From contig NZ_CP072941.1 of the NCBI RefSeq assembly GCF_018069625.1, forward strand, positions 4,774,001 to 4,838,000: a DNA stretch of 64,000 bases, given 5' to 3'. The notes under the pieces are model-generated. The model saw only the letters and a list, made by a program, of their open reading frames with translations, made no database searches and was not told the DNA's origin. The number at the start of each line of letters is the position of its first letter. The first letter of the stretch is position 1. The stretch is from Streptomyces yatensis (GTDB lineage Bacteria; Actinomycetota; Actinomycetes; Streptomycetales; Streptomycetaceae). Both the position numbers and the translations under genes were made by a program. Below are positions 17,064 through 24,309 of this stretch, in pieces.

Positions 17064-17782
17064 CCAGGGCCTCTCCCAGCAGGACAGCCATGATCACCGG
17101 CGGTGCGGTCGTGGGCCTCGCGGCCGCCGGCGGCTGGATGCTGGCCGGATGCGGCGCCGCGAGCGAGGGTGTCCGCAAGGAGGGACCGGCACGCACCGAG
17201 TGGGCCTCGGCCGCCGCGGACTCGGGCGCGTACGCGAGTGGCCACGCCTCGGGCCGGCCGTCACCGGCCGGGCAGAAGGTCGACGCGATCAAGCTGGTCA
17301 AGACGGATCCGAACGTCAGCGACGATCTGAAGGCGAACCTCAAGCCCTGCCCCAAGGGCAAGGTGCCCGAGGGCAAGCAGCAGATCGAGGGCTACCCGGT
17401 GGACGTGACGTACGGCAAGCTGACCGGCTCCAGCGCCTCCGACCTGGTGATCAACGTGATGAGCTGCGGCGATGGCTTCGGCATCGGCTCGTATGTGTAC
17501 CGCAAGGCGGGCGACCGGTATGAGAACGTGTTCAGCGACGAGCAGCCGCCCGTCTACGCCGACATCACCAAGGACGAGCTGCGGGTGACCAAGCTCGCCT
17601 ACGCCTCCGGTGACTCCGTCTGCTGCCCTTCGAGCGAGGCCGTGATCACCTACCGCTGGGCCGCGGCGGACAAGACGTTCGACGTGCTGTCCCGCAAGCG
17701 CACCGACTACAGCAAGAATGTGCCCACGGAAGAGGCGACCCCGGCGCCGTCCAAGAGCGCCGGCGACGGAACGGAAGGCTGA
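17051..17782 (+). CDS. cseA: Lipoprotein CseA, negative modulator of the SigE system
   Basis: The 243-residue product has an N-terminal signal with lipobox LAGC (C34), then a Ser/Ala-rich linker and an extracytoplasmic domain with four further cysteines, including a CC pair. GTG 17051 overlaps the sigE stop by 13 nt, which signals coupling. Identity rests on its place between sigE and cseB and on being a lipoprotein. In S. coelicolor loss of CseA raises sigE promoter activity. Confidence 0.9.
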   Translation: MRGLTRASPSRTAMITGGAVVGLAAAGGWMLAGCGAASEGVRKEGPARTEWASAAADSGAYASGHASGRPSPAGQKVDAIKLVKTDPNVSDDLKANLKPCPKGKVPEGKQQIEGYPVDVTYGKLTGSSASDLVINVMSCGDGFGIGSYVYRKAGDRYENVFSDEQPPVYADITKDELRVTKLAYASGDSVCCPSSEAVITYRWAAADKTFDVLSRKRTDYSKNVPTEEATPAPSKSAGDGTEG

Positions 17783-17791
17783 ACCGAGGCT

Positions 17792-18499
17792 GTGGCCGAG
17801 ACCCATGTGCTCTTCGTCGAGGACGACGATGTGATCCGTGAAGCCACGCAGCTCGCCCTGGAGCGCGATGGCTTTCTCGTGACGGCCGCACCCGACGGGT
17901 TGACCGGTCTGGAGCGCTTCCGCGCCGACCGCCCCGATATCGCGCTGCTCGATGTGATGGTTCCGGGCCTGGACGGGGTCAGCCTGTGCCGCCGGATCCG
18001 CGATGAGTCCACCGTGCCCGTGATCATGCTCTCCGCGCGCGCCGACTCCATCGATGTGGTGCTCGGCCTCGAAGCCGGCGCCGACGACTATGTGACCAAG
18101 CCCTTCGACGGCGCCGTGCTGGTCGCCCGCATCCGGGCCGTGCTGCGCCGCTTCGGCCATGCCAGCGGCCCCGGCGGGCGGGGCGCGGAGCCCGTTCCCG
18201 AGGAGCCCGACGGCGGGGTGCTGTGCTTCGGCGATCTGGAGGTCGACCCCGAGGGCATGGAGGTCCGCAAGGGCGGCCGGCAGGTCGCGCTCACCCCGAC
18301 CGAGATGCGGCTGCTGCTGGAGTTCTCGGCCGCGCCCGGCACCGTGCTCTCCCGTGACCGGCTGCTGGAGCGGGTCTGGGAGTACGGCTGGGGCGGGGAC
18401 ACCCGGGTCGTGGACGTCCATGTGCAGCGGCTGCGCGGCAAGATAGGCCAGGACCGGATCGAGACGGTCCGCGGCTTCGGCTACAAGCTCAAGGGCTGA
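17792..18499 (+). CDS. cseB: Response regulator CseB
   Basis: A 235-residue OmpR-family regulator. The receiver has the acidic pair in LFVEDDD, the phospho-acceptor Asp in IALLDVMVPGLDG (near 52) and KPFDGAVL; the C-terminal winged helix ends DTRVVDVHVQRLRGKI. It activates the sigE promoter when phosphorylated by CseC. The GTG start is 9 bp after the cseA stop. Confidence 0.94.
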   Translation: MAETHVLFVEDDDVIREATQLALERDGFLVTAAPDGLTGLERFRADRPDIALLDVMVPGLDGVSLCRRIRDESTVPVIMLSARADSIDVVLGLEAGADDYVTKPFDGAVLVARIRAVLRRFGHASGPGGRGAEPVPEEPDGGVLCFGDLEVDPEGMEVRKGGRQVALTPTEMRLLLEFSAAPGTVLSRDRLLERVWEYGWGGDTRVVDVHVQRLRGKIGQDRIETVRGFGYKLKG

Positions 18500-18505
18500 C
18501 CGGCG

Positions 18506-19834
18506 TTGGGGCGATTCGCGCTGCGCAGCGGTCTGCGGTGGAAGGTCAGTCTCGCCATCGCGGCGGTGAGCACGCTCGTCGCGGTCGTGCTGAGCCTGGT
18601 CGTCCACAACGCGGCCCGCGTCTCGATGCTCGACAACAGCCGCACGGTGATGGACGAGCGGGTGAAGGTCGCCCAGCGGTGGTACGAGCAGTCCCGGGTG
18701 CTGGGCTTCGGCGCCAAGCTGGACGACCCCAAGCTGCCCGAGCAGCTGAAGAAGGAGGCGTGGCGCGGCCAGCGCGCCACCTATCTGGAGGACTCCGGCA
18801 CCGGCACCCCCGAGGTGTGGGCCTCGGTGCCGCTGCGGAACGGCAAGGTGCTGTCCGTCCACACCAAGTTCCAGGACCGCTTCGCCGTCCTCAACGACCT
18901 CGACCGGGTGCTGCTGATCGGCTCGGTGGCGGTGGTGATGGGCGGTATCGCCCTCGGTGTGCTCATCGGCGATCAGCTCTCCCGGCGGCTGCGCAAGGCG
19001 GCCACCGCCGCCCGCAAGCTGGCCGAGGGCGACTCCGAGGTCCGGGTGCGCGAGGCGATCGGCGGCCGGGTGCGCGATGAGACCGACGATCTGGCGCGTG
19101 CGGTCGACGGCATGGCCGAGGCGCTGCAGCAGCGGCTGGAGGCGGAGCGCCGGGTCACCGCGGATATCGCGCATGAGCTGCGCACCCCGGTCACCGGGCT
19201 GCTCACGGCCGCCGAGCTGCTGCCGCCGGGCCGCCCCACCGAGCTGGTACGGGACCGGGCGCAGGCGATGCGCACCCTGGTCGAGGACGTGCTGGAGGTC
19301 GCGCGGCTGGACGGCTTCGCGGAGCGCGCGGAGCTCCAGGAGATAGCCGTGGCCGAGTTCATCGCCCGCCGGGTCCGGGCGGTTGCCCCCGACGCGGTGA
19401 TCAACGTGGCGCGTGATGCCCATGTCTCCACCGATCCGCGGCGGCTGGAGCGGATCATGGGCAATCTGCTCGCCAACGCCGCCCGGCACGGCAAGCCGCC
19501 GTTCGAGGTCACGGTCGAGGGACGGGTGCTGCGCGTGCGCGACCACGGCCCCGGCTTCCCGGAGGAGCTGCTGAAGGACGGGCCCAGCCGGTTCCGCACC
19601 GGCAGCAAGGACCGCGCGGGCACCGGGCACGGCCTGGGGCTGACGATAGCCGCGGGCCAGGCGCGGGTGCTGGGCGCCCGGCTGACGTTCCGCAACGCCG
19701 ATCCGGTGCTGGACGGAACGGATGACGCGGACGGCACGGGCGGCGAGTGCCGGGGCGCGGTCGCCGTGCTCTGGCTGCCGGAGTCCGCGCCCACCAACAC
19801 CGGCAGCTTCCCGATCATCGAGGTGCCGGACTGA
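18506..19834 (+). CDS. cseC: Sensor histidine kinase CseC
   Basis: The 442-residue product has two transmembrane helices (about 14-34 and 133-155) enclosing an external sensing loop, a HAMP region, the DHp box TADIAHELRTPVTGL, and the ATPase N-box LLANAARHG with RDHGPGF and GHGLGLTIA. It senses envelope stress and phosphorylates CseB. TTG 18506 is the first start codon after the cseB stop. The stop codon is part of a 20-bp perfect palindrome shared with the convergent VOC gene. Confidence 0.94.
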   Translation: MGRFALRSGLRWKVSLAIAAVSTLVAVVLSLVVHNAARVSMLDNSRTVMDERVKVAQRWYEQSRVLGFGAKLDDPKLPEQLKKEAWRGQRATYLEDSGTGTPEVWASVPLRNGKVLSVHTKFQDRFAVLNDLDRVLLIGSVAVVMGGIALGVLIGDQLSRRLRKAATAARKLAEGDSEVRVREAIGGRVRDETDDLARAVDGMAEALQQRLEAERRVTADIAHELRTPVTGLLTAAELLPPGRPTELVRDRAQAMRTLVEDVLEVARLDGFAERAELQEIAVAEFIARRVRAVAPDAVINVARDAHVSTDPRRLERIMGNLLANAARHGKPPFEVTVEGRVLRVRDHGPGFPEELLKDGPSRFRTGSKDRAGTGHGLGLTIAAGQARVLGARLTFRNADPVLDGTDDADGTGGECRGAVAVLWLPESAPTNTGSFPIIEVPD

Positions 19835-19846
19835 GCGCTCAGTCCG
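19827..19846. terminator. 20-bp perfect palindrome containing both convergent stop codons
   Basis: The palindrome has GGACTGAGCGCTCAGTCC at its core (19828-19845) and is perfect over 20 bp. It includes the cseC TGA (19832-19834) and, on the other strand, the TGA of the VOC gene (19841-19839). The two genes are only 4 bp apart, so any transcript end on either strand must involve this element. Confidence 0.7.
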
Positions 19847-20306
19847 AGACGCAGCCGTCCCAGGGCTTGCTGAAGTCCATCTCCTCGCGGGGCTGGGTGA
19901 ACGAGAACCAGTTGCCGGAGTCGTCGCGGAAGAGCGCCTCGGTGCCGTACGGACGCTCCTGGGGCTCCTGGACGAACTCCACGCCCTTGGCCTTGAGCAC
20001 CTCGTAGTCCCGGTGGATGTCATCGGTGGTGAACACCCCGGCGCCCAGCACGCCCTTGGCGACCAGCGTCCTCAGGGCCTCGGCGGACTCCGGGTCGAGC
20101 CCCGGCGAGCTGGGCACCATCAGGGTCAGCTGCACATCCGGCTGGTCCTTGGCGCCGACCGTCAGCCAGCGCATACCGCCGCCCTCGCCGTCCCCGCCGA
20201 TGCTCATGTCGGTGCGGACCTCCAGGCCCAGCTTCTCGGTGTAGAACGCCTTGGCCCGGTCCTGGTCGAGGACCCAGACGGTGACGATGGACATCCCCTT
20301 GATCAT
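19839..20306 (-). CDS. VOC (glyoxalase/bleomycin-resistance fold) protein
   Basis: The 155-residue product has the paired beta-alpha-beta-beta-beta pattern of the VOC superfamily: IVTVWVLDQDRAKAFYTEKLG, RWLTVGAKDQPDVQLTLM, AGVFTTDDIHRDYEVLKAKG and ALFRDDSGNWFSF with the C-terminal metal-site region. ATG 20306 follows GGAGG. It lies downstream of an AraC gene on the same strand, a common VOC-regulator pairing. The substrate is unknown. Confidence 0.88.
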   Translation of the reverse strand: MIKGMSIVTVWVLDQDRAKAFYTEKLGLEVRTDMSIGGDGEGGGMRWLTVGAKDQPDVQLTLMVPSSPGLDPESAEALRTLVAKGVLGAGVFTTDDIHRDYEVLKAKGVEFVQEPQERPYGTEALFRDDSGNWFSFTQPREEMDFSKPWDGCVSD

Positions 20307-20386
20307 TGCTGCCTCCGGAGGTATCGGGTGGATCGCGCGTCGTCGCGACTTCGCCACCGTAGGCAGCAGGGGGTCCGGCTCGCTTC

Positions 20387-20863
20387 TCAAGAATTGCTGT
20401 CCTCGGGGCCGCCGATGCGGGCCGGTGCGTCGCGCCCGCCGTACCAGAGCATGGCGTAACACCCCGGTATGACCCCCGCGGCCCGGCCGACGTACCGGTC
20501 CCGGTAGGCGCTGGGGGTGAGCCCGGTCTGCTTCTTGAAGCTCGTCGAGAACGTGCCGAGGCTGCTGAAGCCGACGAGGGAGCAGATCTCGGTGACCGAG
20601 AGATTGGCCGAGCGCAGCAGTTCCTCGGCCCGCTCGATGCGGCGCCGGGTCAGATACTGACCGGGCGTGGAGCCGTAGGCGCCCTTGAAGGCGCGGATGA
20701 AGTGATAGCGCGAATAGCCGGCATGCGCGGCGACCGCGTCCAGGTCGAGGGGCTCGGCCCAGTCGCGGTCCATCACGTCCTTCGCGAGGCGCAGCCGGCG
20801 CAGATGCGCCAGCCGCGCCTCGTCCGGCGAGGTCACCATGGGGCCGATGCTGTCATGCCCCAC
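20387..20863 (-). CDS. AraC-family transcriptional regulator
   Basis: The 158-residue product is mostly the two-HTH AraC DNA-binding domain: LDLDAVAAHAGYSRYHFIRAFKGAYG, then RRRIERAEELLRSANLSVTEICSLVGFSSLGTF, and a tail with KKQTGLTPSAYR. There is no separate N-terminal sensor, so it resembles short SoxS/MarA-type members. ATG 20863 or the in-frame ATG at 20839 could be the start. It probably controls the VOC gene 80 bp downstream. Confidence 0.88.
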   Translation of the reverse strand: MGHDSIGPMVTSPDEARLAHLRRLRLAKDVMDRDWAEPLDLDAVAAHAGYSRYHFIRAFKGAYGSTPGQYLTRRRIERAEELLRSANLSVTEICSLVGFSSLGTFSTSFKKQTGLTPSAYRDRYVGRAAGVIPGCYAMLWYGGRDAPARIGGPEDSNS

Positions 20864-20904
20864 TGACAGGGAGGTGGTCCCGCAGGGTCCCCCAAAGGCC
20901 GTTG

Positions 20905-20944
20905 GTCAGACGGTCTCGGCGACCGTCAGACGGTCTCGGCGACC
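20905..20944. repeat. 20-bp direct duplication at the MFS gene 3' end
   Basis: GTCAGACGGTCTCGGCGACC occurs at 20905 and again at 20925. The second copy contains the MFS stop codon (20926-20928) and encodes the end of the protein. Confidence 0.9.
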
Positions 20945-22581
20945 GGCGCCGCGTCGGCCGGGGCCTCGTCGCCGCCGTCGGCGGACTTGCCGGGCCCCCC
21001 GCGCAGCGGGACCTCCTTGACGAACCAGGCCGCGAGGAAGCCGATGATGCTGATCAGCGCGCCCCACAGGAACACCTGGTGGGCACCGCTGGCCACCGCG
21101 TGGGTGTACGCGTCCCGGATGCCCGGGGGCAGCTTCTTGAGGCTGTCCGGGTCGAGCTGGGCGCTTCCGGAGGTGACGGCCGCCGCCTTCGCACCGGCCC
21201 GCTCGGCCATGGTGTCGTTCACCTGGCGGGTGAACAGGGCGCCGAGGATGGCGACACCGAAGGAGCCGCCCAGGGTGCGGAAGAGGGTGGCGGAGGAGCT
21301 GCCGACGCCCATGTCCTTCATCTCGACGCTGTTCTGCGCCACGAGCATGGTCGTCTGCATGAGGCAGCCCATGCCCATGCCGAGCACCGCCATGTAGAGG
21401 CCGGAGCTGAAGCGGGTGGTCTCGGTGTCCATGGTGGACAGCAGGAACATCCCGGTGGTGATCAGGAGACCGCCGACGATCGGGAAGATCTTGTACTTGC
21501 CGGTCTGGGTGGTGACCCGGCCCGCGACCAGCGAGACGACCAGCATGCCCAGCAGCATCGGGAGCAGCAGCAGCCCGGAGTTGGTGGCCGTGGCGCCCTG
21601 GACCGTCTGCTGGTAGAGCGGCAGGAAGGTGGTCGAGCCGAACATCACGAAGCCGACGAGGAAGCCGATGGCGGTGACGAGCGTGAAGTTGGCGTTGCGG
21701 AAGATGTGCAGCGGCAGCACGGGCTCGGCGACCCGCTGCTCGACGAAGACGAACGCGACGAGCGCGAGGACACCGAGCGCCCCGAGCCCGAGGATCTGGG
21801 CCGACCCCCAGTCGTACTCGTTGCCGCCCCAGGTGGTGATCAGCACGAGCGCGGTGATGCCCACGGTCAGCAGGGCCGCGCCGGTGTAGTCGATCCGTCC
21901 CTGGGCGCGCTTCTTCGGCAGGTGCAGCACGGCGGTGATCGCCGCGAGGGCGACGGCGCCGAGCGGGAGGTTGATGTAGAAGATCCAGCGCCAGCCGAGG
22001 TGGTCGGTGAGGGTGCCTCCGACCAGCGGGCCACCGATCATGGCCACGGCCATCACACCGGCCATGATGCCCTGGTAGCGGCCACGCTCGCGGGGCGGCA
22101 CCAGGTCACCGATGATCGCCATCACGCCGACCATCAGGCCACCGGCGCCCAGGCCCTGGATGGCCCGGAAGCCGATCAGCTCCCCCATGCTCTGTGCCAT
22201 ACCGGACAGCGCCGAGCCACCGAGGAAGACCGCGATGGAGGTGAGGAAGATGCCCTTGCGGCCGTACATGTCGCCGAGCTTGCCCCAGATCGGGGTCGAG
22301 GCGGCGGTGGCCAAGGTGTACGCGGTCACCACCCAGGAGAGGTGGTCGAGTCCCCCCAGCTCGCCGACGATGGTCGGCATCGCGGTGCCCACGATCATGT
22401 TGTCGAGCATCGCGAGCAGCATCGCGATCATCAGCGCGAAGATCACCACACTGGTGCTGCGCTGCTTCGGCTCGGCCTTGCCCTTGGGCTCCTTGGGTAT
22501 CTGGGCCTCCTGGGCGGCCTGAGCCGATGTCGAAGCGGACGAAGCGGATGGCGCTTCGTCTTCTTTTGGTTTCCGGAACAT
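20926..22581 (-). CDS. MFS drug-efflux transporter, DHA2 (14-TMS) family
   Basis: The 551-residue product has a charged N-terminal tail of about 45 residues followed by 14 predicted membrane segments. Signatures are MLDNMIVGTAMPTI in helix 1, GKLGDMYGRK (motif A) and GGPLVGGTLTDHLGWRWIF (motif C). The family expels drugs by proton antiport. ATG 22581 follows GGAGACGGAG; the frame upstream to 22623 is open but runs into the operator. It is divergent from a TetR gene, the usual local repressor. Confidence 0.93.
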   Translation of the reverse strand: MFRKPKEDEAPSASSASTSAQAAQEAQIPKEPKGKAEPKQRSTSVVIFALMIAMLLAMLDNMIVGTAMPTIVGELGGLDHLSWVVTAYTLATAASTPIWGKLGDMYGRKGIFLTSIAVFLGGSALSGMAQSMGELIGFRAIQGLGAGGLMVGVMAIIGDLVPPRERGRYQGIMAGVMAVAMIGGPLVGGTLTDHLGWRWIFYINLPLGAVALAAITAVLHLPKKRAQGRIDYTGAALLTVGITALVLITTWGGNEYDWGSAQILGLGALGVLALVAFVFVEQRVAEPVLPLHIFRNANFTLVTAIGFLVGFVMFGSTTFLPLYQQTVQGATATNSGLLLLPMLLGMLVVSLVAGRVTTQTGKYKIFPIVGGLLITTGMFLLSTMDTETTRFSSGLYMAVLGMGMGCLMQTTMLVAQNSVEMKDMGVGSSSATLFRTLGGSFGVAILGALFTRQVNDTMAERAGAKAAAVTSGSAQLDPDSLKKLPPGIRDAYTHAVASGAHQVFLWGALISIIGFLAAWFVKEVPLRGGPGKSADGGDEAPADAAPVAETV

Positions 22582-22622
22582 GTTCTCCGTCTCCCCCTGG
22601 GTGATGAGAGCCCTGACGCCCA

Positions 22623-22692
22623 CTTACTTGCCGCCCGGCTAGTTCAGTACAGTGGAGACGGTAAGGCGCCAACTAGCCGGGCGTCAAGTAAG
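22623..22692. promoter_or_regulatory. Long inverted repeat operator between MFS and tetR
   Basis: A 22-bp sequence at 22623-22644 (CTTACTTGCCGCCCGGCTAGTT) returns inverted at 22671-22692 with one mismatch, 26 bp apart. The right arm contains TTGACG on the minus strand, an MFS -35 candidate, with TACCGT 18 bp further as -10. A TetR dimer binding either arm would block the promoter. Confidence 0.65.
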
Positions 22693-22742
22693 TTACGTTC
22701 GGCCTGCCGACGGCAGCCAGACCACCAGCACAGGAGAGCACC

Positions 22743-23321
22743 ATGGGCAGCACACCGCGGCGGGGAGACACCCGTCAGCGCATCCAGGACGTGGCCCTGG
22801 AACTCTTCGCGGAGCGAGGTTACGAGAAAACGTCACTGCGCGAGATCGCCGAGCATCTTGAGGTCACCAAGGCAGCGCTCTACTACCACTTCAAGACCAA
22901 GGAAGACATCGTCCTCAGCCTCTTCCAGGACCTGGGCCGGCCGCTCGACGAGCTGATCACCTGGGGCGAGCAGCAGCCGCGCACCCTGGAGACCAAGCAG
23001 GAGCTGCTGCGCCGCTACAGCGCGGCCCTGGACATCGGCGAGCCGCTGATGCGCTTCATGCAGGAGAACCAGGCGACGGTGCGCGAGCTGAGCATCGGTC
23101 AGATCTTCAAGAACCGGATGTTCGCCATGTCCGCGCTGATCCGGGACCCGGAGGCGCCCATGGTCGACCAGGTCCGGAGCGTCACCGCGCTGTTCAGCAT
23201 GCATGCGCGGATGTTCGCGCTGCAGGCGATCGAGGGCGACGCCGAGGACAAGCGCAAGGCCGTCCTCGAGGTCGCCCTCGATCTGGTGAAGCAGGCGCAC
23301 GCGTCATCGACGCATGGCTGA
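22743..23321 (+). CDS. TetR-family repressor, likely of the divergent MFS pump
   Basis: A 192-residue regulator. The HTH (RIQDVALELFAERGYEKTSL, EVTKAALYYHFKTKEDI, about 12-60) is followed by a helical ligand domain. An AGGAG ribosome site precedes ATG 22743. It is divergent from the MFS gene across a 22-bp inverted repeat, so it probably represses both itself and the pump. The inducer is unknown. Confidence 0.9.
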   Translation: MGSTPRRGDTRQRIQDVALELFAERGYEKTSLREIAEHLEVTKAALYYHFKTKEDIVLSLFQDLGRPLDELITWGEQQPRTLETKQELLRRYSAALDIGEPLMRFMQENQATVRELSIGQIFKNRMFAMSALIRDPEAPMVDQVRSVTALFSMHARMFALQAIEGDAEDKRKAVLEVALDLVKQAHASSTHG

Positions 23322-23322
23322 T

Positions 23323-23339
23323 ATGCGCGCAGAGCGCAT
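23323..23339. terminator. Hairpin after tetR
   Basis: ATGCGC-gcaga-GCGCAT lies just past the tetR stop, without a T-tract. It is a weak terminator candidate between convergent genes. Confidence 0.35.
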
Positions 23340-23345
23340 GAGTGG

Positions 23346-23393
23346 CGTCAGACCTTGACGCCGTGGTCGCGTCAGACCTTGACGCCGTGGTCG
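23346..23393. repeat. 24-bp direct duplication at the M23 gene 3' end
   Basis: A 24-bp sequence beginning CGTCAGACCTTGACGCCG occurs at 23346 and 23370. The copy at 23370 contains the stop codon (23372-23374) of the M23 peptidase gene. Confidence 0.9.
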
Positions 23394-24001
23394 CGGAGGA
23401 ACTTGAGCGGCTCGACCGCGGTGCCGTAGTTCGGCGTCGTACGGATCTCGAAGTGCAGGTGGGGGCCGGTCGAGTTGCCGGTGCTGCCGGACAGGCCGAT
23501 CTGCTGGCCCTCGGTCACGGTCTGGCCGATCCGCACATCGATGCGGGACAGGTGGGCGTACTGCGAGTACGTCGCGTTGTCGTGCTTGATCACGATCGCG
23601 TTGCCGTACGCGGGGCCGTCACCGCCGCCGTTCGGGCCCGCCTTGACGACGACGCCCTCGTGGGCCGCGTGCACCGGGGTGCCGGTCGGCACGACGAAGT
23701 CCTGACCGCTGTGGTTGTGCGACCACAGGTTGCCCGCCAGGCCGAAGGCGGCGCCTATCGAGAACTTGTCGACCGGGGTCTGCCAGTCTGTGGGGGCCTT
23801 CTTGGCAGGGGCCTTCTTGGCCGGAGCCTTCGCGGCGGCCTGCTTGACGGACGGGGCGGCGGGGGCATCGCCCGCCCCCACGGCGAACGCCGTTCCGGCG
23901 CCCAGTGCGAGTGAGGCGCCCAGGCCGACGGCGACCACAGCGGCGCGCCCCCTGGATACGGACGTAAGCGAGAAACGGCGGTTTGTGGCGCGCGGGGCCA
24001 T
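23372..24001 (-). CDS. Secreted M23 (LytM-type) peptidoglycan endopeptidase
   Basis: The 209-residue product has a signal peptide (twin-Arg-like basic start, hydrophobic core to AFA near 45), a Lys/Ala/Pro linker with repeated AKKAP, then an M23 domain: zinc ligands in HSGQDF and in HLHFE, plus GNAIVIKH and YAHLS. It should cut cell-wall cross-links outside the cell. ATG 24001 follows GGAGGT at 8 nt and is preferred over the ATG at 24064. Confidence 0.92.
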   Translation of the reverse strand: MAPRATNRRFSLTSVSRGRAAVVAVGLGASLALGAGTAFAVGAGDAPAAPSVKQAAAKAPAKKAPAKKAPTDWQTPVDKFSIGAAFGLAGNLWSHNHSGQDFVVPTGTPVHAAHEGVVVKAGPNGGGDGPAYGNAIVIKHDNATYSQYAHLSRIDVRIGQTVTEGQQIGLSGSTGNSTGPHLHFEIRTTPNYGTAVEPLKFLRDHGVKV

Positions 24002-24309
24002 GGGAAGTACCTCCAGAAGCGTCATTGGACGCCTCTTGTTATCCCGTTCTCGTGAATAGGCCAAGGCGTTCCACTACTAAGTGGCTACGTAGCGAATTGG
24101 TTATGTGATGCGTTTCCCGCGCGAAATTCCCGGAAACCCCCATCACACCTCTGACCTGCGAGATCCCCTATTTACCGTAGTAGACGCCGAAGGGCCTGTG
24201 CGAGAAGTCACCTTCGCAGGGACTTTCGGATGTCCGATTCGGGACCAACGTCCTTACCCCGCTGTACGCTGTCCGGTCAGGGACACACAACTACCGGGGG
24301 GAATGGGAC
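24002..24309. other. Divergent intergenic region between M23 and NACHT genes
   Basis: 308 bp with lower GC than its surroundings. It holds a 10-bp palindrome GCTACGTAGC (24084-24093) next to CCACT-acta-AGTGG (24071-24084), a plausible regulator site for the M23 promoter, and TACGCT near 24264 as a -10 candidate for the NACHT gene. I looked for a c-di-AMP (ydaO) riboswitch ahead of the peptidase and found no convincing match. Confidence 0.4.

Noticed and set aside
17261..20023. 920-codon open frame on the minus strand across the sigE operon
   Set aside because: It is antisense to cseA, cseB and cseC, which have clear domains; its product is His/Gly/Arg-rich with no family likeness, as expected from high-GC mirror frames.
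20902..22956. 684-codon open frame antisense to the MFS gene
   Set aside because: Composition is Asp/Glu/His/Arg-rich without domains, and the MFS frame shows 14 membrane helices.
24002..24309. c-di-AMP (ydaO-type) riboswitch ahead of the M23 peptidase
   Set aside because: Such riboswitches precede some Streptomyces wall hydrolases, but I could not find the conserved core in this leader.
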